A DNA stretch of 9,065 bases from Myxococcales bacterium. GTDB lineage: Bacteria; Myxococcota; Myxococcia; Myxococcales; Anaeromyxobacteraceae. A model generated the notes under the pieces. The model had not been told where the DNA came from. It worked only from the letters and a program-made list of their open reading frames with translations, and searched no databases. Location of the stretch: positions 1 through 9,065 of the forward strand of contig JAJYHA010000461.1 of assembly GCA_021784995.1 (NCBI GenBank), given 5' to 3'. The position numbers were made by a program, and so were the translations under genes. Below are positions 6,513 to 9,065 of the stretch, piece by piece. Numbering within the stretch: position 1 is the first letter of the stretch; every line of letters starts with the position of its first letter.

Positions 6513-6531
6513 CGTGTCCGCTGCCGAATCG

Positions 6532-6618
6532 TGGTGCCCAGGAGAGGACTCGAACCTCCACGGCCTTGCGACCGCCAGACCCTGAATCTGGTGCGTCTAC
6601 CAATTCCGCCACCTGGGC
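6532..6618 (-). tRNA. tRNA-Leu (anticodon CAG)
   Basis: The 87-nt gene including an encoded CCA folds as a class II tRNA. The acceptor stem is GCCCAGG/CCTGGGC with discriminator A. The D-arm region is TGGCGGAATTGGTAGACGCA. The anticodon arm is CCAGA-TTCAGGG-TCTGG with anticodon CAG, reading CUG. The long variable arm is CGGTCGCAAGGCCG and the T-arm GGAGGTTCGAGTCCTCTCC. CUG is the main Leu codon in the surrounding GC-rich genes. No base looks missing. Confidence 0.97.
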
Positions 6619-6628
6619 AGGGCGCCTC

Positions 6629-6657
6629 GTTTTAGAAGGGTGGCCGGGGCCTGTCAA
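6629..6657 (-). promoter_or_regulatory. Promoter of tRNA-Leu
   Basis: TTGACA at 6657-6652 is a perfect -35. It is followed after exactly 17 bases by TAAAAC (6634-6629), a four-of-six -10 match. The predicted start near 6622 is only a few bases before the mature 5' end of the tRNA at 6618, as is usual for a strongly expressed stable RNA. Confidence 0.75.
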
Positions 6658-6663
6658 GGAGAG

Positions 6664-6687
6664 GAGGCGCGCGCGCCCGGGCGCCTC
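6664..6687 (-). terminator. Candidate terminator hairpin at the end of dsbD
   Basis: GAGGCGC and GCGCCTC (6687-6681 and 6670-6664 on the minus strand) form a 7-bp stem with a 10-nt GC-rich loop. The stem starts within the dsbD stop codon and is followed by TCTCCTT. It lies between dsbD and the tRNA promoter. There is no strong U-tract, so this is a moderate call. Confidence 0.4.
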
Positions 6688-8086
6688 ACCAGCGCGCGAG
6701 GCAGGCCACGACCGGCTTCGCGCACGTCCCGTCCACCGCGCGCAGGCGCTGGAGCATCTCGCCCGCGCCGATGGCCGCCGTCACGCGGGCGTCCGCCGGC
6801 AGCTCGCGCCCCTCCGGGTCGATGAAGAGCACCGTCGGCATGCCGAGGATGCCGTACTTCTCCATCGCCCGGTCGAAGAGGCCGCTCTTCACCGCGGGGC
6901 TCGACTCGGAGCCGTCCATCTTGAGCAGCACGAAGCGCTGCGCCTCCACGCGCACCCGCGGATCGCTCCAGGCGGTGTGGTCCAGCTCCCTGCAGGCAGT
7001 GCACCAGTCGGCCCAGAAGTCGATTACGAGGGGCCTGCGCGTGGCGCGGGCGACGCGGAGGGCCTCCGCCTCGTCGCGGAGCCACGGCAGCTCGCCGGCC
7101 GTGGCCGCGCTGCGCGCGTTCCCGGAGCCGAGCGCGTAGACGGCGCCGAGCACCACCAGGATCACGCCGGCTCCCTTGCTCACCCGGTGGAGCAGGGTGC
7201 CGTCGAAGGCGCCGTGCAGGGCGCCGAGCAGGATGCCGAGCGCCGCCGCCAGCGCCGCGCCCACGACGGCGGCCCGCGTGGTCGCGAAGAGCCCCCGGGC
7301 GCCGGGCAGCAGGCCCTGGAGGTAGACCAGGGCCATGGCGAGCAGCGCCACGCCGAAGATGCCCTTCACCGTGTCCATCCAGGCGCCGCTCTTCGGGAGC
7401 GAGAGTGAGAAGGCGCCGATGAGGAAGAAGAGGAGGCCGATCCCGAGGGCGTAGGCGAACATGATCGCCACGCCGTACCCCACCGAGCCGCGGGTCGCGA
7501 CGAACGCCAGCGCGGCGGTGAGCACCGGCCCGGTGCAGGGCGCCGCGATGAGCCCCGCCACCAGCCCCATGGCGAAGGCACCCGCGTGCCCGGCGCCGCC
7601 GACCGTGGAGAGCCTCGCCTGCAGCGACGAGGGGAGCTGCAGCTCGAAGGCGCCGAACATGGAGGCCGCCATCGCGACGAACACCAGCGCGACGGCGCCG
7701 ATCACCCAGGGGTTCTGCATCACGGTGCCGAACGCCTTGCCGGTGAGCGCAGCGGTCGCCCCGAGCGCGGAGTACATGGCCGCGAGCCCCAGCACGTAGA
7801 GGGCCGAGAGCGCCGCCGCCTGCCTGCGCGAGCCCGAGCTCCGCGCGCCGAAGATGGAGACCGTGATGGGGATGAGGGGGTAGACGCAGGGCGTCAGGCT
7901 GGTGAGCACCCCGCCCGCGAACGCCACCGCGAAGGCGGCGAGCGAGCCCGTGGCGAGCTGCCGGCCCAGCCCCAGATCGGTCACCACCCCGCCCGCGCCG
8001 GTGGTCGCGAGGTGGGGGAGGGCCACCACGACCGCGAAGGTGGCCAGCGCAAGCAGGATCCGGTTCGTGTTCCGCATCGACCTCAT
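6686..8086 (-). CDS. dsbD: Thiol:disulfide interchange protein DsbD, form without the N-terminal alpha domain
   Basis: The 466-residue inner-membrane protein carries electrons from cytoplasmic thioredoxin to the periplasm. It opens with a hydrophobic N-terminal helix (about 9-28). The DsbD-beta/CcdA transmembrane domain (about 45-320) follows, with its two redox cysteines in SLTPCVYPLIPITV (C67) and AAPCTGPVL (C184). A periplasmic thioredoxin-like gamma domain (about 335-450) has WADWCTACRELD (C362/C365) and the cis-proline GMPT (P417). Full DsbD (about 565 residues) has an extra N-terminal periplasmic alpha domain, absent here. The start is uncertain: ATG at 8086 is chosen, ATG at 8077 has a close GAGG upstream, and GTG at 8089 is also in frame. 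The tail GTCAKPVVACLARW adds two cysteines (C455, C462) that I do not know from the family. Divergent from iscS across 53 bp. Likely partners are c-type cytochrome maturation or disulfide-isomerase proteins, not visible here. Confidence 0.92.
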   Translation of the reverse strand: MRSMRNTNRILLALATFAVVVALPHLATTGAGGVVTDLGLGRQLATGSLAAFAVAFAGGVLTSLTPCVYPLIPITVSIFGARSSGSRRQAAALSALYVLGLAAMYSALGATAALTGKAFGTVMQNPWVIGAVALVFVAMAASMFGAFELQLPSSLQARLSTVGGAGHAGAFAMGLVAGLIAAPCTGPVLTAALAFVATRGSVGYGVAIMFAYALGIGLLFFLIGAFSLSLPKSGAWMDTVKGIFGVALLAMALVYLQGLLPGARGLFATTRAAVVGAALAAALGILLGALHGAFDGTLLHRVSKGAGVILVVLGAVYALGSGNARSAATAGELPWLRDEAEALRVARATRRPLVIDFWADWCTACRELDHTAWSDPRVRVEAQRFVLLKMDGSESSPAVKSGLFDRAMEKYGILGMPTVLFIDPEGRELPADARVTAAIGAGEMLQRLRAVDGTCAKPVVACLARW

Positions 8087-8139
8087 CACCGTGCTAGATA
8101 ATCAGGATAGCGCTCCGCGGTGAGACCTCCGAGGCCGGG
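8087..8139. promoter_or_regulatory. Short divergent intergenic region between dsbD and iscS
   Basis: This 53-bp gap contains an AT-rich patch (about 8094-8110) unlike the surrounding DNA. GATAAT at 8097-8102 on the plus strand is a five-of-six -10 match pointing to iscS, but I see no good -35 at 16-18 bp. GAGG at 8131-8134, five bases before the iscS TTG, is the ribosome binding site. I found no convincing IscR-type palindrome. Confidence 0.4.
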
Positions 8140-9065
8140 TTGAAGATTCCCATCTACATGGATTGCCACGCCACCACGCCCGTCGACCCGCGTGTGCTCG
8201 ACGCGATGTTGCCGTATTTCCGCGAGGAATTCGGGAACGCGGCCTCCAGGAGCCACGCCTTCGGCTGGCGCGCGGAGGAGGCGGTGGAGGGAGCCCGCGC
8301 GGAGGTCGCGACCCTGCTGGGCGCCACGCCGCGCGAGATCGTCTTCACGAGCGGCGCCACCGAGTCGAACAACCTCGCCATCAAGGGGGCTGCCCACTTC
8401 TACCGAGACAGGGGTCGGCACCTGGTGACCTGCCGGACCGAGCACAAGGCCGTGCTCGACCCCATGCACCGCCTCGAGCGCGAAGGGTTCGAGGTGACCT
8501 TCCTGCCGGTGGCGGCCGACGGCAGGGTCGACCCGGAGGCGGTGCGGGACGCCATCCGCCCCGACACCGTCCTCGTGTCGATCATGCACGCCAACAACGA
8601 GACGGGCGCGCTGCACCCGGTGGAGGAGATCGGCAGGATCACGCGCGAGCGGGGCGTCGCCTTCCACTGCGACGCGGTGCAGTCGGCGGGGAAGATCCCC
8701 TTCGACGTCGAGGCCCTGAACGTCGATCTCGCGTCGGTCTCGGCGCACAAGATGTACGGGCCGAAGGGCGTGGGCGCGCTCTACGTCCGGCGCAAGCCCC
8801 GGGTGCGCCTGATCGCCGAGATGGACGGCGGCGGCCACGAGCGCGGCTACCGCTCCGGCACCCTGAACGTGCCCGGCATCGTGGGCCTCGGGAAGGCCTG
8901 CGCCCTCGCCAGGGTCGAGGGTGCGGACGAGGCGGCGCGCGTGCTCGCGCTCCGCGAGCGCCTCCGCACCGGGATCCTGGAGCGCGTCGAGCGCGTCACC
9001 GTGAACGGCAGCCTCGCGCACCGGCTGCCCGGGAACCTGAACCTCAGCTTCGCCTACGTCGAGGG
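8140..9065 (+). CDS. iscS: Cysteine desulfurase, IscS type (3' end beyond window)
   Basis: About 308 residues of a PLP-dependent class V aminotransferase-fold enzyme of roughly 400 residues are present; the frame is open at the right edge. It removes sulfur from cysteine as a persulfide for Fe-S cluster assembly and thiolation. [18 protein letters not shown] at the N-terminus lines up with E. coli Isc[16 protein letters not shown] (69-83), TEHKAVLD with H102, [10 protein letters not shown] (147-156), [10 protein letters not shown] with D178, [10 protein letters not shown] with the PLP lysine K204, and [12 protein letters not shown] (230-241) follow in order. The loop carrying the catalytic cysteine lies beyond the edge. 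I chose TTG at 8140 because it restores the conserved first six residues and has GAGG five bases upstream; the ATG at 8158 would remove a conserved strand. No iscR precedes it, unlike the E. coli operon. iscU or iscA may follow outside the window. Confidence 0.93.
   Translation, partial: MKIPIYMDCHATTPVDPRVLDAMLPYFREEFGNAASRSHAFGWRAEEAVEGARAEVATLLGATPREIVFTSGATESNNLAIKGAAHFYRDRGRHLVTCRTEHKAVLDPMHRLEREGFEVTFLPVAADGRVDPEAVRDAIRPDTVLVSIMHANNETGALHPVEEIGRITRERGVAFHCDAVQSAGKIPFDVEALNVDLASVSAHKMYGPKGVGALYVRRKPRVRLIAEMDGGGHERGYRSGTLNVPGIVGLGKACALARVEGADEAARVLALRERLRTGILERVERVTVNGSLAHRLPGNLNLSFAYVE

Noticed and set aside
6416..7408. Plus-strand open frame across the tRNA gene and the end of dsbD
   Set aside because: It runs antisense through a well-folded tRNA and a motif-rich gene, and has no recognisable domain.
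8086..9021. Minus-strand open frame opposing iscS
   Set aside because: It is an Arg/His/Ala-rich shadow of a plus-strand gene with unmistakable IscS motifs.

Overview
The window is very GC-rich with strongly GC-biased third codon positions. This codon use, the gene types and the protein signatures suggest a high-GC delta-proteobacterium or myxobacterium, with Anaeromyxobacter-like organisms my best guess. That is inference, not a database match. I see no mobile element, CRISPR array or phage gene. Most of the window is tightly packed housekeeping genes.

Layout. At the left edge (about 1-437, +) is the 3' part of a WYL-domain regulator gene with an in-frame TAG at 9-11. Convergent to it is a beta-hydroxyacid dehydrogenase of the glyoxylate/succinic-semialdehyde reductase type (515-1399, -). 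Divergent from that is a short protoporphyrinogen-oxidase-like FAD amine oxidoreductase (1519-2730, +). The centre (2755-6394, -) is an arginine biosynthesis operon read leftwards: argC, then one open frame that joins argJ to argB, then argR. The genes are 2 nt apart (argC/argJB) or overlap by 4 nt (argJB/argR). Upstream of argC is a tRNA-Leu(CAG) gene (6532-6618, -) with its own near-consensus promoter and a strong hairpin after it. Next is a DsbD-type thiol:disulfide interchange protein lacking the N-terminal periplasmic domain (6686-8086, -). Divergent from it is an IscS-type cysteine desulfurase that runs off the right edge (8140 onward, +).

How it works together. ArgJ makes N-acetylglutamate by transferring acetyl from N-acetylornithine. 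ArgB phosphorylates it and ArgC reduces the phosphate. Here the first two activities are predicted to lie on one 710-residue polypeptide. The repressor gene argR is the last cistron. Two overlapping perfect TGCAT-N4-ATGCA palindromes lie exactly over the predicted -10 region and start codon of argC, so the operon looks autoregulated by ArgR. The promoter is placed so close to the ATG, with no Shine-Dalgarno sequence, that the mRNA may be leaderless.

The most interesting items are the in-frame ArgJ-ArgB fusion and its unusual operator. The rest is ordinary chromosomal content, apart from the apparently broken WYL gene and a few residue-level oddities.
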